From NCBI GenBank assembly GCA_033558025.1, contig JAUCEF010000001.1:1922001-1986000 (forward strand): a DNA stretch of 64,000 nt, given 5' to 3'. Origin of the DNA: Phytophthora sp. 'mugwort'. Its lineage: Eukaryota; Oomycota; Peronosporomycetes; Peronosporales; Peronosporaceae. The position numbers and the translations under genes were made by a program. Shown piece after piece: positions 33,294 to 44,515 of this stretch (position 1 is the first letter of the stretch; every line of letters starts with the position of its first letter). The notes beneath the pieces were generated by a model that saw nothing but the letters and a program-made list of their open reading frames with translations, had not been told where the DNA came from and made no database searches.

Positions 33294-36200
33294 GTTTGCA
33301 ATTTGCCGGCTACCCACAAGTGCACATAGACAGGCCCATATCTGCTACTGCGCTTTCAAGCTTCGGTCCCTCCAGTCCCGTGTTGTCGTTTCTCAACCTC
33401 AGCCTAACTGTCGTGCTGTCGCCTCATCTGACTACCGGACCTCAAACTCCGCCCCGCCCCGCGTCGCGACACTACCACGACGCTAAGCCGTCGTGCTGCC
33501 GCCGCCGAAGAACTAAGTCGTCGCGACTCCGAATCGAGCCGCTCCCTTGAAGCTGTTGCCGAGTTTGCGCCTGTGGCCCTACCGTAAAGGGGGAAACATG
33601 CCAGCTGCGAGAGAGCAGCTGGAAGTAGAAACGCCTGAACTGGTCCGTCAGCCTTCGCAGCCGATCATCATGGCGGCTCCCTGTCGTGACCAGACTTGGC
33701 ATGCTGAGTGGTAAACAAGGCCCCACAGGTCGAGTTCTCGTTGCCCACCGATGACGCGCTCGCGTCAGCGAAAAAGACCATGCTGGATCCCGAGCGCAAT
33801 GCTGACGACAAGAAAGCAGCTGTTTTACGTGGAGTTCCCCAGCTCGTCCCGAGTGAGTTGACCTACTCCATGTGGATTCCTGCGCGAGACCTGACCGCCA
33901 CGTTCCCTGATACGGAGATCATGACCTCGATCGGATCGGATACGCAACCGGGCATCTGGTCGGCCAACGTCAGCCATCAGCGCGATTTCAAGACCATCCG
34001 GAACGCTGGCATCAGCTTTGTATGCACTGATCAAGCTGTCGCAACCAAATTGTGTGGCCAGACGCTGTCGATCTGCGACCGATACTATCGGGTTCAACCG
34101 TACCAAGTACTTCAGCTGGTACTATGTCGATTTGCAGCGCCTGCCTACGAGGTCGATGATAGCGAGATCTACGACTGGTTCGCCGCACATGGGACACCAC
34201 CGGTGTTCATCTGCCCTAGCCGTACGATCTGCGGTCTGAAGTCACTCAGCCGCCGAGTGTACAACCATAAGTCCCCCCCGAGTCGCTGATGCTTACGCCA
34301 GCGACGCCGTTGCGAGAAATCAAGTTCGGTAACCATGGATACGCGGTGGTCAATCACCGCATCCGTGCGTTCAACCACGGCACGCCGCACTTCCTGAAGG
34401 CGATGCACGAGAAACGCAAGGCTCACCCATCATCATCTAAGTCGGTCGACCATGCGGCACATCAGGCTTCTTCGAAGCCTGCTGTTGCCACGAGCGCAGA
34501 AGCCCATGGCACGCCTATGGAAACGTCGGACGCCGAGTACGAGCCATCCGAGCCTAATGGGTCAGAAGTGAGTGACTCGAAAGCCAGTTCAGGCAGCGCC
34601 ATGGAAGGTGTTGAAGGAGAAACTGTTGAAGATGGGATTACAGTCCAGCCCAATTCTATCTGGATGTCGACGAAGAACCTCCAAGTTTTCCCACTGGCTC
34701 GATCAAGCGAACGGACCGGGAGCTGGCGCGTATCTTGCGCGCCAAGCAACTTGTCTTTGCAAGAATGTCCGCTCCCACGGCCAAGACAAGGGAACTACCC
34801 CCGTCCGACTGGCTATCCAGTACTGGCATCCACCAACCAGTATGAGTGGCTGAATGAGGGAGATGGTGGCAATGTCCCACCTGATCAGGATATGACTCTA
34901 TGGGACAGTACTCAGATACCGTTCTCCCCGGTTGCCTCGTATGTCAAGCTGTCCAAGCCTGCCGAAAAGATACTCAACAGCGCTGCGATCAAGTACCCTG
35001 CAGAGACGATCACCCTCAATGACCTCTGCGACGTCATCGAATCGTATCTGACGGAGATCTCGAATATCTCAGATGCCATAACAGCTTGTACGGGATCCAA
35101 GCCCAGTCTAGTGTCCATCGATTTTTATTGGACACGTCGGCCCCCAGTAGCTACCAGCATCTTCGCAGCAAGACGTTTGGCCACGCAGTGATTCGAATGA
35201 CTACTCGCTCAAAAACAAGTTGGCCGAGCTATTCCCGGACGCCGACGACCTAAGCCCAGAAGTCGTGCTACAGAGCCTTTGCTCTACCCCAAACGAGTTC
35301 TGGCTCCAAACGCGACTGGCCGAGTTTGATCTTGCGTTGCAAGTGATTGCTTCAAGCATCTATATGGATCCGGTCAAGGTCTGCGCTCTAACCCAACAAG
35401 CTACTAGGCTACCCCATCCGATGTGGCACCTCTAGGACGATCGCACCCTAGGGGTACTGGTAACCTCGCCGTTGGCAACTCGACTCCTTGATGGCCCGTT
35501 GCCGGACGACTTACGCAAATGCATCGCTGATCTCCAGCAAGCGGCTTCGGCAGTAGCCAACTCGGGTAGCCCTTCTCTCTAATGGGAATTGGGCCCTGAG
35601 AGGATTCTCGCTGAACGCTAACGGCATGAACCGGACCTCAGGAGCTCACTGCAGTACTTCCCTAAGACCTTTCACATGATCGGTCTTCAGGAGACGTGCT
35701 TCACCGGGCCCTTCAACTACCAGCGCTTGAAACAGATCTGGAGGCCAACCTCGCGGTTTAATTCCAGTTTTTGGTCGCAAGAATATATGACTTCATCCAC
35801 AGGGCACGCTGGTGTGGGCTTACTGCTCACGCCGACATGCCGTGTTCAAGATATCCAAGACGTTACTCTCCGTCTTGTTAGCTCGGCTGATATGATGGAT
35901 CGGTACTTACTACTACGCGGTACTCTGGACTCGAAAGAGATGTACATTCAAGTGGTGTATGCCCCTGTTAAAGGCCAGAAGCGGTCAACCTTCTTTACGC
36001 ACTTCCAAGAGACTTCGACGCTGATGCGCTGCAGATTGTCATGGGCGACTTCAACACGGTGATGTCAAGCCAACTGGACCAAGCCAACCACACCGACCGG
36101 AATCGGTCGCGGGGAACCGAGCTGCTGGACTGGATGCAAGCTATCAACGGTGTGGATGCACGGCGCCTGGAACATCCGACGCTAGTCGAGTTCACCAGCC

Positions 36201-39200
36201 CCAACTCCAGCCCAAGGTTAGACTACGTGTGCTAAGCTCCTAGCTTTTCCAACCGGCTACGCAGGGCATTCTGCACGACTTTCGCAGTCGCTCCAATGTG
36301 GGTGACCACTACGGCATCGATTTTCGACTCGGATCTGCTGTCTTTCGGCCGGCTAAGACATTCCCCTGGCGCTGCCCAGAATGGGTCATACAGACCCCTG
36401 AAGCGCAGCAGTATCTCCAAGAATCGCTGATCAAGTTGGCAGACATGCTCCACGCACCAACGGACTCCCAGTACAAACCGGGCTGCCTACTCGTTGAGCG
36501 CAAGCGTCGCGACAACATCTTCCTGCACGAGTTATTCGAATCCCGGAAGAATGCTCGCCAGCGGGACGTGAGGAACTGCACCTGGAAATCAATGATCTGC
36601 ATCACCGCCAAGCGACAGAGCCTACCGATGATCAACGCCGGCGGCTGGATGAAAAGAGGACACTATTGGAGGTCAAGATGAAGGTGAAAAAGTTCTACGC
36701 ATCGAAGAAGAAGTTTGCCTCCGACCTCCATGATTCTGAGCGAGGTACCAAGTACTTCTTCCGACCGCCTCAGATCCTGCACAACACTCTTATTCCTGTC
36801 AATTCGCCGGAGGAGTTGGAAGTCATGTACCAGGATTTCAACCAGTTTTGGTCCGGGATCTATCGTTCACCTTCAAGGGAATTCCATCATGACAAGCCGA
36901 AATGGGATCGCATTAAGCTTGCTCAGATCCTTGAACACACGACCAAGCAGCTGACGCCGAAGCAAGCTGCCTATCTTGACAGTCCACTCACAGCAAATGA
37001 CTTCTACTGGGCTATCAAGCATACGTCGTCGGGGAAGGCACCAGGACCCGATGGATTACCCCTGGCCTACTAACTAACTGATGTGCCGCTTTGGAGCCGT
37101 ATCCTGGAGATTGTCTACGCGGCTCAACTGGAGAAAAGCATGATGTCCAAGTTCCAGCGTCGCGGCCAAGTCTGCTTGCTATACAAGAAGGGAGACCGTT
37201 AAGAGCCTGGGAACTACAGCCCATTACCCTCCTCAACGTCGATGCCACGCTGGGGCCCAAGATACTGGCATACCGTCTGAGAACTGTCTTAGATAGTCTC
37301 CTATTCTCTGACCAGTATGGCTTCGTGCCTGTGCGCGATATTGGTCATGCTCACCTGCGGCCAAGCACTCATGAAGGTGTATGAAGACGATGACGCGGTG
37401 GCTGGTGCTATCTTGCTTGACTTTGCCAAGGCCTTCGACAGCGTGGTGTGGGATGTCCTTGACATGATCCCTGCCGTTGAAAAGTAGCGCCACCAAAGTC
37501 CCAGGAAAAACATCACGCGTACCCAGCGACGAAACACGTCGCCGAAGCGGAAGTGGGGCTCCATACGAAGGAACCCCGGCTGCATACGGGCCCAAGCTCA
37601 CAGACGCGGCACGGCTACAGCACATATTGGCGGACATGCAGACAAGGTGTTCACTGTGGAACTACCGGGCACGCACTCTGCGAGGACAAGTGGTTATCCT
37701 ACAACAGATCATCTTGCCTGTTCTCTGGTACACGGCCAGTGTCTGCTACATACCTGAAACTGGTTTCCAAGACCAAGTCCAGGACATGATAGTACGGTTC
37801 ATGACCCAGTCTTCTACGTCGAACATCGTTCCCCGAGCTTGGTGGACGTTGCCCATACACATGGGAGGCCTCGGCTTAACGCCTGTGAAAACGATGATCG
37901 AGGGACTCCAACTACACATGCTCTGCAAGCTGCTCATGGCCGTACGCCAGTCACCGGATGATGTACCCTCATGGGCCGCCCCAGTCATTGAGCTGTCTGA
38001 CTCCGTGATGAAACCTTGGGGACACGACTTTGACATCCTGTACGCGCCGGTCTGGAACAGCCCTCATCATGTGGTGTCTCGATGGCTAAGACGATGGAGA
38101 CCGCTTGGTTTGTGTTGGCACCATGTTCTCTTCCTTTGGAGCACCAACTGCGCCCCAAGATCACTTGCAACATGATCAAGTTTGACAAGTTGACAATGCC
38201 GCTGCTGGACAATGTGGATATCACGACTGCAACCAAGACGCCCAAGACCCTGCGAGCCGCAAAGCTGGGCATTGTCCAAGACCTTATTCGCTTAAAGGTT
38301 TATCGGGATATCTGACTTGTTTGAGCTTAGTGGATACCCGCCTCAAGCCGCCAAGCTATCCCAAGTCATCCGTGAGCATGGCCAGCCTGGGCGTGCTAAC
38401 AGCGCGAGCTTCTGCGAGTCTTTTTTTTAACTAAGATTGACTCGCTGTTACGATCGTTGGCCAACATGCCCATTGGACGCCGCCCCAAGCCACGCTACGG
38501 CTGCGCCCTCCATACTTGGAGCTTCAGTGGCTATGAAGTCGCTGATCTCGCGGTGTCGCTAATACGCAAGCTCCTGGTTCAGTACAAGGTACTCGGCCTG
38601 CCGACGACTGCACTTGACCTTGAACAAGCGCCTCCCGCAGATGTATGGGGTAGGGACCTAAAGATGAACAAGCACGTACTACCAGTGAACGCGGACTTGC
38701 TGTACAGACTTCAGCACAACGCACTTTGGGTGGGCATTACGTTGCAGCATGTGCAAGGCGCTATGACTCGCTGCCATCATGGGTGTAGAGTCATTGAAAC
38801 CGTTTCCCATCTCTTTTGGTATTGTGACTTTGCGGCAGCAGTATGGGCGGAATGGCTTGAGGTGTTCCAGCAGTGGTTTGAGTCTCCCATTGAGTGGGCG
38901 ACTGTGGTCTACTTCGCGACATCATGCCTACGCCCCGAGCCAAAAAGGACTTTGGGTACAGCCTCTTTGCGATCTTCTACATAGTCAGAGTTGTGGTACT
39001 TCGCTGCCTATGGACGCACCGCAATGACATCCGCTTCCACGAGTATGAACCAAGTCTCATCGGCGTCAAGGATCGGGTGCACGCCCTGATTGACCTTCAT
39101 GTTGCTGCCTTATGGCAGGCAACCCAGGCGCAAGCATTAACAGTCCTCGCAGGTGAGTAGGCAACTACACACCTTATTGCGAGGACTGCCTGTGTCGACA

Positions 39201-39660
39201 CCCTTCGACGCCAATGGCCCAAGCGACCACGAGGCGGAAGCCTGTCAGTGGGACTCCTTATTCGCGGACATGTTGAACCACGACAGGGAAGAGACGTCCG
39301 GAGCGTGGCGCCCTTCACGACTGCGGATCCAAGTGATCGCGGGGTGGAAACCCGTCAGCGGGACTCCTTTCCCGCGGCCATGTTGAACCGCAGCGAGAAG
39401 AGACGCCTGTGGCCCGAAGGTAAGGCCACAAGCTCAAGGCTTCATCCTGATGTCTTACAATCCGCCGCCGGCGTGCTCGGCCATTACTGGCTTCAATCTC
39501 CACCACTTTCACGCCCATACGCCAAGTTCCCGGTTCCATTTGCCCATCGCTTGGCGGGCGTTGCCTTATGTCTGCTGTACCCGAAGGAGGTGTGGATTTT
39601 TGAGCCCAGGCGGGGCCCATGTTGGCGGACAGGCGGGTGAAGAAAGCGACACGTTACAGG
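33294..39660 (+). mobile_element. Non-LTR retrotransposon (LINE), decayed
   Basis: ORF1-like coding runs from the ATG at 33598 to about 35190 in several frames, with no motif that I can name. ORF2 begins near 35.63 kb with an apurinic-type endonuclease: FSLNANGMN, then IGLQETCF, and MGDFNTV at about 36041, where GDFN is a catalytic block. The reverse transcriptase follows (GKAPGPDGLP near 37040; LLYKKGDR and NYSPITLLNVDATLGPKILA near 37200; LLDFAKAFDSVVWDVLD near 37425). The YADD block is missing, so part of the palm domain is deleted. A zinc-binding RVT domain is at 38.6-38.9 kb (CHHGCRVIETVSHLFWYC). LINEs copy themselves by target-primed reverse transcription. The copy carries many stops. 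Confidence 0.7.
39201..39420. repeat. Two tandem 110-bp repeats in the LINE 3' region
   Basis: Unit 1 at 39201-39310 and unit 2 at 39311-39420 both start CCCTTC and share CCAAG, GTCAG(T/C)GGGACTCCTT and ATGTTGAACC at the same offsets. Divergence is roughly 20-25 percent by eye. Confidence 0.65.
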
Positions 39661-39752
39661 CGCTTACGCGTGTTATGGCATACCCGACATCACTGGACTA
39701 TTCTTTGGTTTGAGGTCTAGAGCGGCGCCACACTCCCGAGCCGGGCGTACCA

Positions 39753-39900
39753 CCAGGCCTACAAACCATGAGACGACGACTGGGAGGCTTTGCCCCTCTA
39801 AACCACGACCCGCATCTCTCCTACTGAAGTGCCCGGTCAAGCATTCTTAAGAACTACCGGTCCTAACCGTGCTTCCAGGCCTACAGCCCATGAGACGACG
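39753..39900. repeat. Dispersed pair of a 27-bp motif, 122 bp apart
   Basis: CCAGGCCTACAAACCATGAG at 39753 and CCAGGCCTACAGCCCATGAG at 39875, each followed by ACGACG, suggest an old duplication of about 122 bp in the tail of the LINE or in the SINE-like body. Confidence 0.5.
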
Positions 39901-39994
39901 TCCAGTAGCCCCCAAGACAACCAGTCCAGACACAAGCCCGGATATCCCAACCTTCGCGGCCAAGCCCCAACCATCGTCCGAAAGGTCTGGTCGG

Positions 39995-40075
39995 CCCTGG
40001 GGATTAAACTCTGGCCGCTTCCGTCCGACACTGGATGCTTAACCAGATAAGCTATCTGAGCTCACTAGAAGTAGG
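39995..40075 (-). repeat. tRNA-derived SINE-like head (A and B boxes)
   Basis: On the minus strand from about 40070 the sequence begins GAGCTCAGATAGCTTATCTGG, an A-box-like block inside a tRNA-like 5' half. About 45 nt later it reaches AGTTTAATCCCC, a B-box-like block (plus 39999-40011). Spacing and the GAG..CCC ends fit a degenerate tRNA, as in tRNA-derived SINEs described from Phytophthora. No intact cloverleaf with an anticodon arm could be drawn, so it is not a functional tRNA gene. Confidence 0.45.
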
Positions 40076-40375
40076 TGGCTCACCACCACCTGGCTCACGG
40101 ATTATACTTGGTTTTTGTATAAACCCCATCGGATGGGTCCTGCAAATGTCCAATTCGGCCCAGAGACGTCTTGGGACGTCCACCAGTTTCCTCCTGGACG
40201 CTAAAATGGGTCTTCCAAGGTACCCATTTTCGAGAAAATGAACCTTTTGAACACCAATTGGATCCTTCGTACCCAATGTTTGGGTCCACATGACCTAATT
40301 CGATCCCAAATAGCCAAGTAGGGTAGCTAAGTAGGTTGCTTACTAGCCTTAAAGTGTAATGTATTTTTTGTTAAC

Positions 40376-41942
40376 CGAGTGGATCTCACGAGCAAGAAGA
40401 TGCGGATTTGGAAGGTTCCGTTTAAGAAGAAGAACCTGAACAAGAACCTAAGCTATCCGACTCTTTATCTGATGAGCAGTCAACACCAGATGATAATGAA
40501 TCGAATCAAGATGAAGAAAATCTAGAAGGAACGTTGAAGATGCCGATGATTGGACGCGTCGCCCTTCGTGGAACAAACTGGACAAAGTGGAAGCATACAC
40601 GAGCGACGGCCTACAAGAACAATCATGAGGAAAGCAAATCTGATTATAATGTTAGCTTGTCTGGAACATCTCAGCAGAGCCAGAAATGACAGCAGTGGAT
40701 GCTGGAAATGAAGTGGACGTGTGCATAATACCCGAGAGACTACGGGTTCACAGCTATCATCGATCGAAGCAGAACTGGAGGATGTACAAGAGCTGAAACG
40801 TCAACGCAACCTCGCAATACAACCCCACAGAATGCTAGCTTCTGCAAACGAGAATCTACGATCTACTCTGACATGATAGCCGATAGAAAGTGGCACATCA
40901 AGGATGTAAAAAAAATGCCACGAACCTATGGCGAGGCAATGCGGTCACCCCAGCATGAAAAATGGCTGGAGGGTATGCGTCGAGAAATCACCGTTGGTCA
41001 ATGCCTAAGCCAGATCACTGCGACACTTCTCTATGCCACCCAACGCCTTAGGGGGAGTAAACCCAGAGTTGATGCTGCCAAAGGTAAATTTAAGATATTA
41101 TGCCGGCAGCAGGAACGAGACAAACATACGCGGGTTTTCTGCCCACCAGACAAGGTGATAGCGTTGTATCCAGTCTCCCAATTGTTTAAGGTGTGGTACA
41201 AGTCCACACGCGTCCAGCTCCTCGTGATATTTTTGCTTAGTGGATGCTATGAACGCAAAGTGTGCGTTCGAGCCGATTGATAAAACGGAGATGCCGACGC
41301 AGGCGAACCTGCTAAATATCATGTGGAATTCTCAAGCCAAGGCAGATTGGGAAGGTTTTGTATACAGATGGCTCCCACGTTTGGTAGGACGTGGAGACTT
41401 CCAGAAGTTTGGGGTGGACTATGATTTGACTTTCTGACCAGTAGCTCGCATGGTAACATTCCGAGTAGTAGCAGCAGTGGCTATTACGTTAGGTCTAACC
41501 CTTTATCAGGGCGACATTGACACTGCATACTGAACGCAGACCTGAAAATCAAGCAATACGCACGAAGTATTCCCGGGTTTCCCTGTCCAAAAGGCCAAGT
41601 CGACCGAGTAAGTCGAGCGCTTTATGGTTTACACCAGTCTGGCGCTGAATGGTTTGAGGAAGTGGATAGACTTCTCAAATCCAAAGGCTATCGCAGCACG
41701 GAAACTGAACCTTGTCTGTATGTCTACTACAAAGATGACATCCTGGCGCTAATCCTTTTGTACGTAGACGACATAGTACTTGCCACGAATGCAGTGGACT
41801 ACAAGACCTAACTGTTTGTTGCTTTTGATGAGAAGTATGGCTTGACTACAAGACCTAACTGTTTGTTGCTTTTGATGAGAAGTATGGCTTGAAAGATGGA
41901 GGTATTGTTCATGAATTCCTCGGTGTGCATGTTGAAGCTCAT
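40376..41942 (+). mobile_element. Ty1/copia element, 3' part (hinge and reverse transcriptase)
   Basis: An acidic hinge (40.39-40.6 kb) leads into the reverse transcriptase. The N-terminal RPRTYGEAMRSPQHEKWLEG-type block is near 40915, FQKFGVDYDLTF near 41400, RALYGLHQSGAEWFEEVD near 41615 and the catalytic LLYVDDIVLA near 41755. Several frames are used and a 47-bp tandem duplication (41797-41890) breaks the frame after the catalytic block. RNase H and the 3' LTR are absent: copia sequence stops near 41942 where an inverted DNA polymerase fragment begins. This is the continuation of the element at 31.2-33.3 kb. Confidence 0.75.
41797..41890. repeat. 47-bp perfect tandem duplication
   Basis: 41797-41843 is repeated at 41844-41890 (GACTACAAGACCTAACTGTT and onward). 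Being identical, it is recent compared with the decay around it. Confidence 0.85.
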
Positions 41943-44092
41943 TAAAGCAAGTTTGACACATAACCTTCTCCGAGAGACCCGGAAGCGAGACACCATCAGC
42001 GAACATATCGAGATCAAAACGCTTAAATAGTTCACGCTGAGCCTCGATAGCCTTAATGAACGGTACCACATCTAAGTTGTTGTACCAAATCAAAAGATCC
42101 TTGACTGTCTTCATCTCGTAATGTTTCCAAACGAACCTGACTCGTTCGTAATCTTCATTACTAATGCTTGTCTCTCGGAAATCGCTGTTAAAATCCGCCT
42201 TTGAAGGAATAGAAGCCTGATTGAGTACATCGAATGATTTGATGTGTTCATATGGAAATAGGCCTTTGACATGGCCACAAACACAACGAATCTTGTCTTT
42301 GCACTCACACTCACCAAGATAGGTACTAAGATACTTCTCATAGCTTGTTCCAGCAGGAACGTAATTACTAATATCAAGCATTTCATGTTTCACGTAGCGA
42401 TACACATGTAGCACGGGTTCTTAATCACAGACTCGATGTTCTCCGTACCAATGACGACAAACAGATCGCTCTTGATCAAATTGATATCATATCTACCAGA
42501 GTTAAACCCCAATACTGGTACTTGATCGAGCTGTTGTCTGATTTTACCGTAATCAGACCTCTCTTTCCCGAAGGAAAGCGTACTATGAAAGTCGAAGAAA
42601 CTGGCATACGTTCCATCTTTGATCCAGCTATCAACGTCATTCATTGAGTACTTCTTCCCAAGTTTTAAACCAGGGATCTCCATACCACTAAACATTAGCG
42701 AAGTCGGCTACAGATTTACGCAATACAATGTGGAAAAGTATGCGCACATTCTACAGAAGATTACTAAGGCTCATGAAAAACTGTCAGCTACCGATACTGA
42801 AACAGGAATATGTTCATTTGTAAAGATAGTGCTTTCACCATGTTGGATACCCGTCGGCTTTAGAATGGCCTCAAAATCATAAACGATCAAGTGATCAATG
42901 TAGTGGTCAATATTCTTAATGGAGTGCTTTGTAAGCATCGATTTGATAGTGTTTTGAGGTGGTCTGTAGATAGTAGGCTCAGCCGGAAAACTCTCAATAT
43001 TGACTAGCTCACATTGGTTCTTCTTATGATTTTAAGCTTGTCGGATCTAACGAAAATCATCTCACACTTTGGACACTGATATTTGCTTTGCAACATGTCT
43101 AGATTACTGATGTAGAGTTCGTGATTCTCGTGAGATAAAATTTTGAGACGTTCATATTTCTTATCCGACGGGCGAATGCATTCAACTTTTCCCGACTCCA
43201 AATCCAGGGTATATACATTGATGCTGAGCTTGAAGCAATCCTCCATCTCATCGAGCTGCAGAAGGTCGATGGGTTTAGATTACGGAAGAGCTTCGTCGAG
43301 TAGCTAAGCCCCTTGTAAGAGCAGTAATGATTGAATGCCTCTTTCACCAAAGCCTGTATTCTTTGATAATTTTTCTTCGGATCTGATCGGGTGTGATAGG
43401 CAATACAATGGAAGACGCATTTATTGCTGGTCTTAGGAAAATTGATTACATGCTTGTTGTCACGGATGATCTTGGATATTAGCGTTACTATCGCCGAGGG
43501 CATGCTCGCGATAATAGATGTAAATCTTGAATCCAGTGATGGCCCTGAGCTTGTATCCACAAGATGGATACTTAAGCTTGTCGGCTAACTCCATCGAGCG
43601 AATTTCAGAAATTACCTTCTTACGAATATCCGCCTTGCTGTTAATGGCAACAGGATTATCGAATACAGCCGTATTGCCGATGTTCGGATGCCAATATTAA
43701 CTAAAACTATCATCATCTTTGCTGATGAGATCATAGCCGAGAACTATATTGATCTTGAAAGCATTCTTCTGACTCTCTAGTACGTTCTCGAGCTTGTCGT
43801 AGAATTCACCAGCCTGGATACCTTCGTACAAGTGCGACTCCATGTGTGTCCCCTTGTAAAAGCGATATTTGGGGTCGGCCTTGTAGTCCTCAGATATGTA
43901 CTTCTTCAGCTTGTCGATGTTGACTTTATAGAGCTCAGATACATGCTTCAGGTTGCCGGGGCGCGATAAGTTACTAATATACGTCATTCTACCGGTCTTA
44001 CCTTTCACCTTGACTCGGTATTTACCTCCCCATTTGATTGGGTGAATATTCAATCTCTTTAATCCTTCAAGTTCATAACCAAACATGGTCAC
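41943..44092 (-). pseudogene. Protein-primed family B DNA polymerase fragment (Polinton/virus-like)
   Basis: Minus-strand blocks in order: an N-terminal region from 44092 (lysine-rich, then about 43.7-43.5 kb); KCVFHCIAYHT near 43410; a C2H2-like finger KYQCPKCEMIF near 43085; Exo I (LIVYDFEAIL) near 42880; Exo II (LGFNSGRYDINLIK) near 42510; Exo III-like DISNYVPAGTSYEKYLSTY near 42370; and GLFPYEHIKSFDVLN near 42260. These fit the exonuclease half of protein-primed DNA polymerases encoded by Polintons/Mavericks and related viruses and plasmids. The sequence ends near 41943, before the palm motifs, at a junction with copia. Three or more frames are used, so it is dead. The base composition is AT-richer than the flanks. 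Whether it came from a Polinton or a virus cannot be decided here. Confidence 0.6.
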
Positions 44093-44250
44093 TATATATC
44101 TTTGCTTATATTTATTAGTTGCGTGGTCGACTTTATATTCTATACTTCTATCGTCAGGATTGTCTTTATATTCAGCCCCAGATAAAAAACTTGAATTAAT
44201 TTATTAATTAATTAAGTTCGTTTTCAACATTAGGTTCGCTATTACGTTGA

Positions 44251-44433
44251 TTAAGTTCGCTTTGTTTTTTTTGCGTAGGCGTTGCGCTTTTGGGCATTCA
44301 GTTGATCACGATGCTTTTCGTGATACTCCCATTGCTTAGCGAGGCGCGTTTCTCTCGTTTTGATGTAGTAGCGCTTTTGATTTTCTTTAATGCGCTTTTT
44401 ATTAGCTAGGTATTTATCAGGAGAATAAGTCAT
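44251..44433 (-). CDS. Small lysine-rich ORF next to the DNA polymerase
   Basis: 60 aa with an ATG at 44433, highly basic and helical (NKKRIKENQKRYYIKTRETR). Such K/R/Y-rich short proteins are common next to polymerases in Polinton-like and large-virus-derived loci. It has no stop or shift and lies in the same AT-rich block and strand as the polymerase, about 160 bp upstream of it. Function unknown; it may be a chance ORF. Confidence 0.3.
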   Translation of the reverse strand: MTYSPDKYLANKKRIKENQKRYYIKTRETRLAKQWEYHEKHRDQLNAQKRNAYAKKTKRT

Positions 44434-44515
44434 CTTTATATATTATAGACTTTGTAGTTATCAGAATAATTAAATGGGTTAATAACGCAAAAATAAAGTT
44501 CTTTCTTTAACACGA

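Noticed and set aside
39201..39420. CRISPR-like array
   Set aside because: Only two adjacent 110-bp diverged units without spacers; eukaryotic LINE tail.
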